This document shows positions 38,127-45,894 of a stretch of DNA of 64,000 bases, piece after piece. This DNA comes from RYN-230 sp963837335 (lineage in GTDB: Bacteria; Actinomycetota; Actinomycetes; Streptosporangiales; Streptosporangiaceae), in NCBI GenBank assembly GCA_963837335.1, contig CAWINS010000011.1:62001-126000 (forward strand). Direction: 5' to 3'. A program made the position numbers and the translations under genes. Within the stretch, counting starts at the first letter, position 1. Each line of letters begins with the position of its first letter. The notes beneath the pieces were generated by a model. The model had not been told where the DNA came from and searched no databases. It saw only the letters and a program-made list of their open reading frames with translations.

Positions 38127-38566
38127 GCGGCGAACCCGCCCTGCTCGTGACGGCCGAACCCGCTCAGCTCCTGGCCGCCGAACCCGCTCTGGTCCCGGCG
38201 TCGTGAGGGGATCCGGTTCCGGAGCCGCCACACGGCACGCCCGGTCCACAGCACCCGCGCGGCCCACAGCACCCGGCTCAGCCAGGGGAGGCCGACCAGC
38301 AACGGCAGCGCCTCCAGCCAGGCCCCGCGCAGCCAGAGCCGGCGTGCGATCCAGCCCAGCGCCACGACCGCGGCGGCGGCCACCGCCAGGAGAGCCGCCG
38401 CCGCGATCAACGCGATCTGCAGCACTGCACCGTGCCCGGAAACCAGAGCGAACGCGGCCAGGAACAGGACCGCGAACCCGCCCGCGGTGACGACGGCGAG
38501 GCCCAGCAGAAGGCGCCGGCCACGCCGTGCCCAGCTGCCCGCTCGCACATCACCCTGCATCGTCAT
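38087..38566 (-). CDS. small membrane protein with a repetitive tail
   Basis: 159 residues from ATG 38566 (MTMQGDVRAGSWARRGRRLL). Two helices: LLLGLAVVTAGGFAVLFLAA and VLQIALIAAAALLAVAAAAV. After a hydrophobic stretch (LEALPLLVGLPWLSRVLWAA), the C-terminus holds SGFGGQELSGFGRHEQGGFA repeats, encoded by direct repeats of GCCGAACCCGCTC. The last 40 bases overlap antisense the end of the clamp gene. Function unknown. Confidence 0.5.
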   Translation of the reverse strand: MTMQGDVRAGSWARRGRRLLLGLAVVTAGGFAVLFLAAFALVSGHGAVLQIALIAAAALLAVAAAAVVALGWIARRLWLRGAWLEALPLLVGLPWLSRVLWAARVLWTGRAVWRLRNRIPSRRRDQSGFGGQELSGFGRHEQGGFAAQDLTGARSGTTR

Positions 38567-38649
38567 AGAGCCCTCCGGCCATCGGGTCGCTGCCCGCACA
38601 CGATATATCGCGAACCTGGCGAGAGCAAGCCCGCCGCCGGTCAGCCCGG

Positions 38650-39387
38650 TCACCGCCCGAGGTACGCACCACCGTTGACGTGGATGATCTGGCCCGTGAT
38701 GTGTCCTGCGGCGGGGGAGGCCAGGAAAGTCACCGCTGCGGCAACGTCCGCGGTATCTCCCGGGCGGCCCGTCTTCGTCTCCGCCACCAGCCGCTCGGCC
38801 CGCTCGTCGGTCAGCCGGCCCCGGAAGAACTCGCTGCCCAGCGTCACGCCCGGCGACACGACATTGGCAGTGATCCCGCGCGGTCCCAGTTCCGCGGCGA
38901 CGTCGGCGGTCCAGGCCTCGACGGCCGCCTTGGCCGCCCCGTAGGAGCCGGCACCCCGGCGGGCCGCGATGGAGCCGAGCGTGACGATCCGGGCGCCGGG
39001 CTCGAGGCGCGGGGCCAGGGCCGCGGTCATCAGGACGGCCGACAGCAGGTTGGCGTCGAGGTTGGCCTGCCAGGCGGCCGCCAGTCCGGCCAGGTCGTTC
39101 GCGTCCGGGGCCGCCCGGTCGAAGTCGGTGTTCCCGCCCGCGTTGTTGACCAAGACCGCCACGGCCTGCGGCAACTGGTCCAGGGCGGCGGAGACCGCTG
39201 CCGGGTCCGAGGCATCGAAGGCCACCCAGGCCGCGCCGAGCGACGCGGCTGCCTCTTGGAGCGGGGCGGCGCGGCGTCCGGTAATGGTGACCCGGTCGCC
39301 CTGGCCGGCGAAGGCGGCCGCTATGGCCCGGCCGATCCCGGTACCTCCGCCGGTGACCACGACATCCCGCGGGGATGCTTCCGGCAC
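38650..39387 (-). CDS. short-chain dehydrogenase/reductase (SDR)
   Basis: 245 residues. The start is placed at GTG 39387, since AGGAGGA lies four bases before it, although the upstream flavoprotein frame runs into it without a stop. Classic SDR: DVVVTGGGTGIGRAIAAAFA (NAD(P) loop TGxxxGIG), VLVNNAGGNT (NNAG), IVTLGSIAARRGAGSYGAAK (Ser, Tyr and Lys of the active site) and VVSPGVTLGSEFF. C-terminal GHITGQIIHVNGGAYLG is the usual ending. Substrate unknown. It could be made both alone and as the C-terminal part of a fusion. Confidence 0.88.
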   Translation of the reverse strand: MPEASPRDVVVTGGGTGIGRAIAAAFAGQGDRVTITGRRAAPLQEAAASLGAAWVAFDASDPAAVSAALDQLPQAVAVLVNNAGGNTDFDRAAPDANDLAGLAAAWQANLDANLLSAVLMTAALAPRLEPGARIVTLGSIAARRGAGSYGAAKAAVEAWTADVAAELGPRGITANVVSPGVTLGSEFFRGRLTDERAERLVAETKTGRPGDTADVAAAVTFLASPAAGHITGQIIHVNGGAYLGR

Positions 39388-40023
39388 TGCTCCTCCTGAC
39401 CTGGTACCTGGGCCGGGCCTGGAGGGCTCAGCCGTCTCCGGTGCACGCCCGGCTGGCCCGGGCCTGCTGAGCGGGTCAAGGGCCGCGGCCCAGGGGAACT
39501 CATCCGGCCCGTTCCCGTCTGCCCCGGGCTCACCGTGCCCATCGATGCCCGGGCCAAACAGCACCGAGACCCCCCACGACCGCAGCTTGCCGATGTTCTC
39601 TCCGAACGCGGGGTGCGCGGCGTGCGCCTGGTTGGTGGACGGCAGCGCCACGATCGGCAGCCGTTTCCCGATCGCCTCGACCAGGATGCCGAGCGCGAGC
39701 GTGTCGCAGATTCCCGCGGCCCACTTGTTGATGGTGTTCACCGTGGCCGGGGCGACGATCACCGCGTCCGGGTCCGGCAGCACGTCGGGCTCACCCGGGT
39801 TCTTGTACTCGCTGCGGACTGGGTGCCCGGTCTGCCGTTCCAGGGCCGCGGTGTCGGTGAACCGCCGGCCCGACGGGGTGGTCAGCACGCACACGTCCCA
39901 GCCGCGCCGCTGGGCCAGGCTGACCAGCTGGCCCACGTCCGCGGCGGGCGGCGCGGCACAGGCGATCACATACAGCACCCGGCGGTCAGACACCGGCCGG
40001 CCAGGCGGGGATGGGCCCGTCAC
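39388..40023 (-). CDS. HFCD-type flavoprotein (phosphopantothenoylcysteine decarboxylase-like)
   Basis: 212 residues from ATG 40023, in an ATGA overlap with the DUF952 stop. RVLYVIACAAPPAADVGQLV opens the flavodoxin-like fold; VCVLTTPSGRRF, then DAVIVAPATVNTINKWAAGI with the PATxNTxNKxAxG substrate motif of this family, ALGILVEAIGKRLPIVALPS and FGENIGKLRSWGVSVL. The catalytic His of the decarboxylases is not obvious. Related flavoproteins remove carboxyl groups from thiol-linked peptides. A Pro/Gly/Ala-rich stretch of about 40 residues leads into the SDR with no stop codon between. See findings for fusion versus overlap. Confidence 0.82.
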
Positions 40024-40385
40024 GGCCGGGCCAGGCCCGCGGGCCAGCGGAAGCTCCCGGCCGCGTCGCGCTCCAGCGGCACCGCCTGGACCACCGCGGC
40101 GATGTCCAGCGGACCGTAGATGTGCGGGAAAGGATCCGCCCAGCCCGGTACCGGCTCACGGCGGATCTCGGCTGCGATCCGGCTGCTGTCCAGCACCAGC
40201 AGGAGCAGATCCTGCTGCTCATCCTGGTACACCGCGTTCGCGACCGGCAGGACCTGGGCCGCGGTGCTCGCGTGGATGAACCCTTCCTCGCTCAGCGACC
40301 GGCCGCGGGTCGACGTCCGGTACTCGCCCTCCTGCCGGGCGCGCTCCCAGTCCGGCGCGGTCGCGATGTGATACAGCCGCTGCAT
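40020..40385 (-). CDS. DUF952-family protein
   Basis: 121 residues from ATG 40385 (MQRLYHIATAPDWERARQEG). The DUF952 pattern is clear: LYHIATAPDWERA, then SEEGFIHASTAAQVLPVANA and LLLLVLDSSRIAAEIRREPV, PFPHIYGPLDIAAVVQAVPL. The FIHAS and PHIYG motifs are the family signature, resembling a glutathione-S-transferase or nucleotide-binding fold, but no activity is established. It is coupled to the downstream flavoprotein by an ATGA overlap. Confidence 0.88.
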   Translation of the reverse strand: MQRLYHIATAPDWERARQEGEYRTSTRGRSLSEEGFIHASTAAQVLPVANAVYQDEQQDLLLLVLDSSRIAAEIRREPVPGWADPFPHIYGPLDIAAVVQAVPLERDAAGSFRWPAGLARP

Positions 40386-40428
40386 GGGACGGCGGGGCAC
40401 CTGGCGGGTTCCTCTCCCGGTGAGGACG

Positions 40429-40929
40429 TTAGTTCATGAAGTAGCTGCTGCCGCCGGTCTCCGGGTCGGTGATCTGGGCGATCACCGAGATGGCCCCGGC
40501 GTGCGCGAAGACGAGCGTGAGGGTGATGTCCTTACCGCCGTGCATCGGCCTCGCCCCGGAGATCAGCAGGTGGACGGTGTTGGGGGCCAGCCGGACGACG
40601 TTGTGGCCGGGGATGGCGATCGCCGGGATGGTGTGCGTGGCCGAGTTGCCCGCCGCTCCGAAGGTGACCCGCCCGCCCGCGCTGGTGCGGGCGCTGATCA
40701 GCCGGTCCGGGCCGCCGTTGTTCCGGATGACCACGAAGGCGACGGTCTTACCGGGCACCGAGGGCTGCGGCACCACGGCCGTGGACAGCTCGATCGCCGG
40801 GGCGGCGCTGGCGCTGGTGTAACACCCGGTGAGGCCGGCCGCGGCCAGCACGACCAGGCTCGCGGCCGCGGCCGCGCGGGCCGCCCGCCTGGCAGGTGAC
40901 CACCTGGACAGCAGATCGATTCGCGGCAT
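40429..40929 (-). CDS. lipoprotein related to the PCuAC copper chaperone (DUF461)
   Basis: 166 residues. Signal peptide with lipobox LAAAGLTGC, so it should be anchored at the outer face of the membrane. The mature part shows TVAFVVIRNNGGPDRLISAR, then PGHNVVRLAPNTVHLLISGA and LTLVFAHAGAISVIAQITDP, the PCuAC fold. The copper ligands of the family, H(M)x10Mx21HxM, are mostly absent: the HxMLM segment is HLLIS and the first His/Met pair is HTI. Copper binding is therefore doubtful. Start ATG 40929 is the first of the frame. Confidence 0.7.
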   Translation of the reverse strand: MPRIDLLSRWSPARRAARAAAAASLVVLAAAGLTGCYTSASAAPAIELSTAVVPQPSVPGKTVAFVVIRNNGGPDRLISARTSAGGRVTFGAAGNSATHTIPAIAIPGHNVVRLAPNTVHLLISGARPMHGGKDITLTLVFAHAGAISVIAQITDPETGGSSYFMN

Positions 40930-41062
40930 AGTCCTTTACCCTCGCGTCTGAAGCGCGCTCACGATGGTAGTCCCGCCGGCTCCCCGCGGGACTCGCGGGG
41001 GCCGGCGATCCGGTCCGCGGCGGGGCCGCCGGCCAGGGTCCGCGGGGGCCACGTTCCTCTGG

Positions 41063-42653
41063 TCAGGCGTAGTCGCGGAACGCGGGCCAGGCCCGGGCCC
41101 ACGATTCCCGGAGCCCGGTGGCCAGGTAGACCGGTGCGCCCTGCTCGTCGTCCTTGACCCCCAGGCCGTTGTAGAACGTCGCGATCTGGCGCACGTGCCG
41201 GAACTCGCGGCGCAGGAAGGACGGGTCCAGGCTGATCACGATCGCGGAGTGGTCCGCGGCCGGCGGCGGCCCCCACAGCCAGAAGTTGTTGCTGCCGCTG
41301 TAGGCCGCGGGGAGGCCGAGGTCCGGGCCGTACCGGTCGACCGCCCCGGCCTCGCCGTAGTTGCCGGTCAGGATCGTGGTCCGGTCCCGCTGCGCGGCGG
41401 GCAGCGCGTGATACTCGCGGGCGATCAGGGCTACCTCGCGTGGCCACGCGATGGTCTCGGCCAGGTCGTAGTTGATGGTCTGCAACGGCACCGTGTGCAG
41501 GGTGACGGCCGGCAGCACCGGGATGGCGATCGGCACGGCTGCGAGGGTCACGACCGCGCCGGCGGCGAGCAGCCCCCAGCGCCCCCAGCGCCGCCCTGTC
41601 CCTGTCTTTTCCCCGGGCCCGGGGAAAAGCCACCGCCCGGCCGGCACCGAGCCGGCCGCGATCAGGACCGTGTAGGCGCCGCCGGAGTAATACGCCTTGC
41701 CGCCCAGGACGAACTGCGCCGCGATCGCCAGCGCGGCCCCGATCACGGCCGGCCGGAACCGGCGGGCCGACTCGTTGCGCAGGCCCCAGACCAGCCCGGC
41801 CACCCAGACGGGGGTGAGGGCGAGGCCGGTGAAGAGCACCTGAGCCGGCCAGTAGGTCGCCCGGTTGTGGCCAGCGGCGGTCTGCAGGGCCCGGAACACC
41901 TCCAGGTTCGGCCACCCGTGCGCGGCCTGCCAGATCAGGTCCGGGGCGGCCAGCGCCGCCGCGATGACCGCGCCCAGCAGCAGGTACCGGCTGCGCAGCA
42001 GCCGCCGCTGCGGGGTGACCGCGAAGCCGGCCACCACCGCCGCGGCCAGGAACCAGATCGTCCACTTGGCCTCGGCGGCGACCCCGGCGCACAGCCCGAT
42101 GGCCAGCCACCAGCGGGGCTCGCCGCTGTCCAGCAGCCGGAGCACCAGGTACAGCAGGATCGCCCAGGCCACGAAGTCGGGCGTGGTGGTGCTGAGCAGG
42201 TGCATGGCGCCCAGGAATTCGGCGCAGCCGGCCACGCACACCGCGGCGAGCACCTGCCCGGCCCGTCCGGCGCCGAGGATACGGCTCATGCCCGCGGTGA
42301 GCAGGACCAGCGCGCTGAGACCCAGCGCGGGCAGCACCCGCAGACCGACCAGGGAGTTGGCGAACAGCAGCGCCGCGAGACGCGCGGCCAGCGGGGTGAG
42401 CGGCGGCTGATCCACGTACCCGAAGGCGGGATGCCGTCCGGCTTCGAGCGAAGTACAGCTCGTCGCGGTGATAGCCGTACCGGGCGCTGACGGCCATCTC
42501 GACCGCGAACGCCACCGCGGCGACCAGGATGACGCCCAGCCGGGGCGAGCGGCGGGCCCGGGCCAGCAGGCTGGCGGCTTCTGGTGTGGTGTCCGGCCCG
42601 CCGGGGCGCGGCCGGGACGGGAGTGCGCTTCCCGTGAGCGAGTTCTGCGGCAT
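41063..42653 (-). CDS. GT39/ArnT-like membrane glycosyltransferase, one frameshift
   Basis: About 530 residues. From ATG 42653 (MPQNSLTGSALPSRPRPGGP) the first membrane helix (LGVILVAAVAFAVEMAVSAR) is followed by YGYHRDELYF, the luminal loop with the catalytic Asp/Glu pair of this family. Near 42440 the frame shifts one base to LEAGRHPAFGYVDQPPLTPL (again a typical GT39 loop), and some ten membrane helices follow, such as VLPALGLSALVLLTAGMSRI. The extracellular C-terminal half has ILTGNYGEAGAVDRYG and YSGSNNFWLWG. It should use polyprenyl-phosphate sugars to glycosylate proteins or envelope lipids; the acceptor is unknown. The shift looks like a sequence indel. Confidence 0.78.
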
Positions 42654-42832
42654 GCCAGCATCGTGGGCCCCGGGCGGGCCGGCCGACATCGGGCGGCGGG
42701 GCGATTTCCCCCGCTCCGCAGCGCGGTGGAGCGCGCGGCGTGGGGACCGGCCTACCTCCCCCCGGAGAAGGATCCGCCCGGCTCCACCGTCGGGAGGATG
42801 CCGCCAGATCCCGTGCGCCATACGATCAGGTC

Positions 42833-44065
42833 GTGAACAGCCAGGTCGTGACGAGGCTGAGGGACCGGGCCGCCGCGCTGCCGCCGCGGGTCCAGGACCT
42901 CGCCCTGGCGCTGGCCCTGAGCCTGGTCAACGTCGCGTCGGTGCTGCCCTACCGCAGCCAGATCCACCCGTTCTGGGCCGCGCTGGTGCTGGTCATCGCC
43001 CAGTGCGTGCCGCTCGCGTGGCGCCGGAGATGGCCGCTCGCGGTGCTCATCGCGGCCGGGATCCCGCGCATCCTGTACGACCAGCTCGCCTTCGCGTACG
43101 CCCCGTTCCCGCTGGCTAACACCATCGCGTTCTATACCGCGATGGTGTACTGCCGCCCCGCGGTCCGCCGCGTGGTCATCCTCCTGGTGGTGATCGGCAG
43201 CATCGAGTCCCAGGTGTCGCCCGGCCACACCCAGCCCTACGACGCCATCGTGTCGGCCCTGACCACTCTGGGCGCCTGGGGGGCGGCGGTGGTCGTCCGG
43301 AACCGGCAGGCCAGCGTCCAGGAGGCGGAAAGCCGGGCCGAGCGGGCGGAATCAGAGCGGGATGACGACGTGGCCCGCGCCGCGGCCGCGGAGCGGACCC
43401 GGATCGCCCGCGAGCTCCATGACGTGGTGGCGCACCACGTCAGCCTGATGGCGGTGCAGGCCGAGGCGGCCTCCTCGCTGCTGCCCGGGCGGCCGGACGA
43501 CGCCGCGCGGTCGGTGGAGGTGATCGCGGATACGGCCCGCCAGGCCCTGACCGAGCTGCGCCGGCTGCTCGGGGTGCTGCGCGAGCCAGCCGGCCACCTG
43601 GAGACCGCGCCGTCGATGTCGCTCGCGGACCTGGGCCCCGTGCTGGACCAGGTGCGCGGCACCGGGCTCGCGGTGGAGCTGACCGTGCGGGGCACGCCGG
43701 GCCCGCTGGCCCCCGGCGTCGATCTCACCGCGTACCGGATCATCCAGGAGGCGCTCACGAACACGCTCCGGCACGCCAATGCCTCGTGCGCGGCCGTGGG
43801 CCTGTGCTACGAGCCGGGTTTCGTTACGGTGAGCGTGACCGATACCCGGTCGGAGGCGGGGACCGGACCGGGCGTAAAGGAGCCTGGGAACGGTGCGGTG
43901 AACGGAATCGCGAACGGGTCAGTGAACGGCACCGCGCTGGTCCGGTCGGGCGGCTTCGGGCTGGCCGGGATCGCGGAACGGGTCGCCTCCTGCGGCGGCA
44001 GCCTGGTGGTGGGGCCCACCGGCGCCGGGGGATTCGCGGTCACCGCCCGGCTGCCGGCCCGGTGA
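42833..44065 (+). CDS. NarL-type sensor histidine kinase (HisKA_3)
   Basis: 410 residues from GTG 42833 (the frame opens at 42740). About four to five membrane helices in the first 140 residues (DLALALALSLVNVASVLPYR, FWAALVLVIAQCVPLAW, VVILLVVIGSIES). A coiled coil (QASVQEAESRAERAESERDD) leads to the H box ARELHDVVAHHVSLMAVQAE, phospho-His about residue 196. HATPase: AYRIIQEALTNTLRHANA (N box) and GGFGLAGIAERVASCGGSLV (G box). An Asn/Gly-rich insert (NGAVNGIANGSVNGTA) sits in the ATP lid. The GTGA overlap couples it to the response regulator. The signal is unknown. Confidence 0.9.
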   Translation: MNSQVVTRLRDRAAALPPRVQDLALALALSLVNVASVLPYRSQIHPFWAALVLVIAQCVPLAWRRRWPLAVLIAAGIPRILYDQLAFAYAPFPLANTIAFYTAMVYCRPAVRRVVILLVVIGSIESQVSPGHTQPYDAIVSALTTLGAWGAAVVVRNRQASVQEAESRAERAESERDDDVARAAAAERTRIARELHDVVAHHVSLMAVQAEAASSLLPGRPDDAARSVEVIADTARQALTELRRLLGVLREPAGHLETAPSMSLADLGPVLDQVRGTGLAVELTVRGTPGPLAPGVDLTAYRIIQEALTNTLRHANASCAAVGLCYEPGFVTVSVTDTRSEAGTGPGVKEPGNGAVNGIANGSVNGTALVRSGGFGLAGIAERVASCGGSLVVGPTGAGGFAVTARLPAR

Positions 44066-44778
44066 ACGGCCCGGTGGACAGTCCGCTGAACCTGGCCGGC
44101 CGCCCGGTCCCGATCCGGGTCCTGGTGGCTGACGACCAGGAACTGGTCCGCGCCGGATTCTGCGTGATCCTGGACGCGGCCGAGGACATCAGCGTGGTGG
44201 GCGAGGCCTCGAACGGCGCCGACGCGGTGGCCGCCGTGGCGGCGCAGCACCCGGACGTGGTGCTGATGGACATCCGGATGCCGGGGATGGACGGGCTGGA
44301 GGCGACCCGGCTGATCACCCAGGGCCCGGAGGCGGGCCCGAGGGTGGTCATGCTCACCACGTTCGATCTCGACGACTACGTCTACGAGGCGCTCCGTTCC
44401 GGGGCGAGCGGGTTCCTGCTCAAGGACGCGCCCCGGGGTGACCTGATCGCCGCGGTCCGGGCGGCGGCGGCGGGCAACGGGCTGCTCGCTCCCTCGGTGA
44501 CGCGGCTGCTCATCGAGACGTTCGCGCGGCGCCCGGCCGCGGCCGTGACCGCGCCGTCCCGGCTGGCCTCGCTGACCGCCCGGGAAAAGGACATCCTGCT
44601 CCTGGTCGCGCGGGGCCGCAGCAACGCGGAGATCGCCCGGGACCTGTTCGTCGGCGAGGCGACGGTCAAGACCCACATCGGGCACCTGCTGGCCAAGCTG
44701 GAGCTGCGCGACCGGGTGCAGGCGGTGATCCTGGCCTACGAGACCGGCCTGGTGGTGCCCGGCGGCCTGCCCGGCTGA
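44062..44778 (+). CDS. NarL/LuxR-type response regulator
   Basis: 238 residues from GTG 44062, in a GTGA overlap with the kinase. Receiver: IRVLVADDQELVRAGFCVIL, phospho-acceptor Asp70 in VVLMDIRMPGMDG, then LTTFDLDDYVYEALRSGASG and FLLKDAPRGDL with the conserved Lys. LuxR helix-turn-helix at the end: LTAREKDILLLVARGRSNAE, then IARDLFVGEATVKTHIGHLL. It pairs with the kinase just upstream. Targets cannot be told; no obvious target operon lies beside it. Confidence 0.92.
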   Translation: MNGPVDSPLNLAGRPVPIRVLVADDQELVRAGFCVILDAAEDISVVGEASNGADAVAAVAAQHPDVVLMDIRMPGMDGLEATRLITQGPEAGPRVVMLTTFDLDDYVYEALRSGASGFLLKDAPRGDLIAAVRAAAAGNGLLAPSVTRLLIETFARRPAAAVTAPSRLASLTAREKDILLLVARGRSNAEIARDLFVGEATVKTHIGHLLAKLELRDRVQAVILAYETGLVVPGGLPG

Positions 44779-44809
44779 CGCCCGGCCGGGGGCGCAGCCG
44801 GGCTGCGGG

Positions 44810-45739
44810 TCAGGCCAGGCTCAGCCGCCAGTTCTGCCCGACCAGGTCGTGGCCGAAGCTGTGGTGCGGCTCCGAATCCACCAGCTCGAAGCCCAGCCGC
44901 TGATAGATGCGGCGCGCCGCGGACAGTATGTCGTTGGTCCACAGGACGATCTCGCGATAGCCCGCCTGGCGGGCGAAGGCGAGGCACTCGGCGGCCAGGC
45001 GCTCTCCCAGTCCCATGCCCCGCGCGGCCGGCTCGACCAGCAGCAACCGCAGCTGGGCGGTGCGGTCGTCCTTGCGCATGCAGAACACGCAGCCGGCCGG
45101 CGTGCCCTCCAGTTCGGCGATCCAGCCGGCCTCGCGGGGGTCGGCGCGCCCCGCGTAGTCCGCCACGATCCGGGCCACCAGCGCCTCGTAGCTGGCGTCC
45201 CAGCCGTACTCCTGGGCATACAGCGCGGCGTTGCGCTGCACCACCCAGCCGAGATCGCCGGGGCGCGGCGAGCGCAGCACGAACGCGGCCCGACGGCCCC
45301 GCGGCCCGGCGATCTCCTTGATCGTGGTCATCGCCGCGGTCAGCCGCTGCTGCTCAGCCTCGGTGAGCTGGCCGAGCAGCGCGCTGATCTGCTCCGCGGA
45401 ACGCTGGTCCAGGCCCGCGAAGGCGTGCTGTCCGGCGCTGGTCAGCGTGATCACCCGGCGGCGGGCGTCGGTGTCCGAGCGGCGCCGGGTGATCAGGCCG
45501 TCCGCCTCGAACCGGGCCAGGATCCGGCTCAGGTACCCGGCGTCGATGTCGACGGAGCGGCGCAGCGCGCTGATCTCGCTTTCGCCGCGCCCGGCCGCCC
45601 CGGTCTGGGCCAGCTCGAACAGCACCCGGGCCTCGGTAAGGGAGTAGGGCGAGTCCAGGTAGCCGCCGTGCAGCAGGCCGATCATGTTCGTGTAGACGCG
45701 GTTGAACTCCCGCACCGCCTGGACCCGCCCGTCGCGCAC
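44810..45739 (-). CDS. MarR regulator fused to a GNAT acetyltransferase
   Basis: 309 residues from a GTG at 45739. The N-terminal half (residues 1-145) is a MarR winged helix: RVYTNMIGLLHGGYLDSPYS, then SALRRSVDIDAGYLSRILAR and RRSDTDARRRVITLTSAGQH. The C-terminal half is GNAT: GWIAELEGTPAGCVFCMRKD, then RLLLVEPAARGMGLGERLAA (acetyl-CoA loop, RGxGxG/A form) and ARRIYQRLGFELVDSEPHHS. Such bifunctional HTH/GNAT proteins are known in actinobacteria; the acetylated substrate is unknown. Upstream bases to 45800 hold two identical 15-bp repeats, and a palindrome lies at 45833-45847. Confidence 0.88.
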   Translation of the reverse strand: MRDGRVQAVREFNRVYTNMIGLLHGGYLDSPYSLTEARVLFELAQTGAAGRGESEISALRRSVDIDAGYLSRILARFEADGLITRRRSDTDARRRVITLTSAGQHAFAGLDQRSAEQISALLGQLTEAEQQRLTAAMTTIKEIAGPRGRRAAFVLRSPRPGDLGWVVQRNAALYAQEYGWDASYEALVARIVADYAGRADPREAGWIAELEGTPAGCVFCMRKDDRTAQLRLLLVEPAARGMGLGERLAAECLAFARQAGYREIVLWTNDILSAARRIYQRLGFELVDSEPHHSFGHDLVGQNWRLSLA

Positions 45740-45768
45740 GGCCCCGGCGGCCGCTGGTCCGGTGCTGG

Positions 45769-45798
45769 CCGCTCCAGTGCTGGCCGCTCCAGTGCTGG
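45769..45798. repeat. two exact 15-bp tandem repeats upstream of the MarR-GNAT gene
   Basis: CCGCTCCAGTGCTGG at 45769-45783 and 45784-45798, with a weaker third version (CCGCTGGTCCGGTGCTGG) before them. They lie between the palindrome and the GTG start, so they may be untranslated leader, or codons if a further upstream start is used. Confidence 0.6.
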
Positions 45799-45832
45799 CC
45801 TGGCGGCGGTATCTGACGAAGGCAACGAAGTC

Positions 45833-45847
45833 TTTGACACAGTCAAA
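45833..45847. promoter_or_regulatory. 15-bp palindrome, probable MarR operator
   Basis: TTTGAC-ACA-GTCAAA, perfect 6-base arms and a 3-base centre, about 95 bases upstream of the GTG of the MarR-GNAT gene in a lower-GC segment (followed by TAATTG). It fits the size of MarR operators and could mediate autoregulation. Confidence 0.6.
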
Positions 45848-45894
45848 TAATTGCGCATCGGCGCCCGGGGATCAACCCCAGTCTGGCGGGGTGG

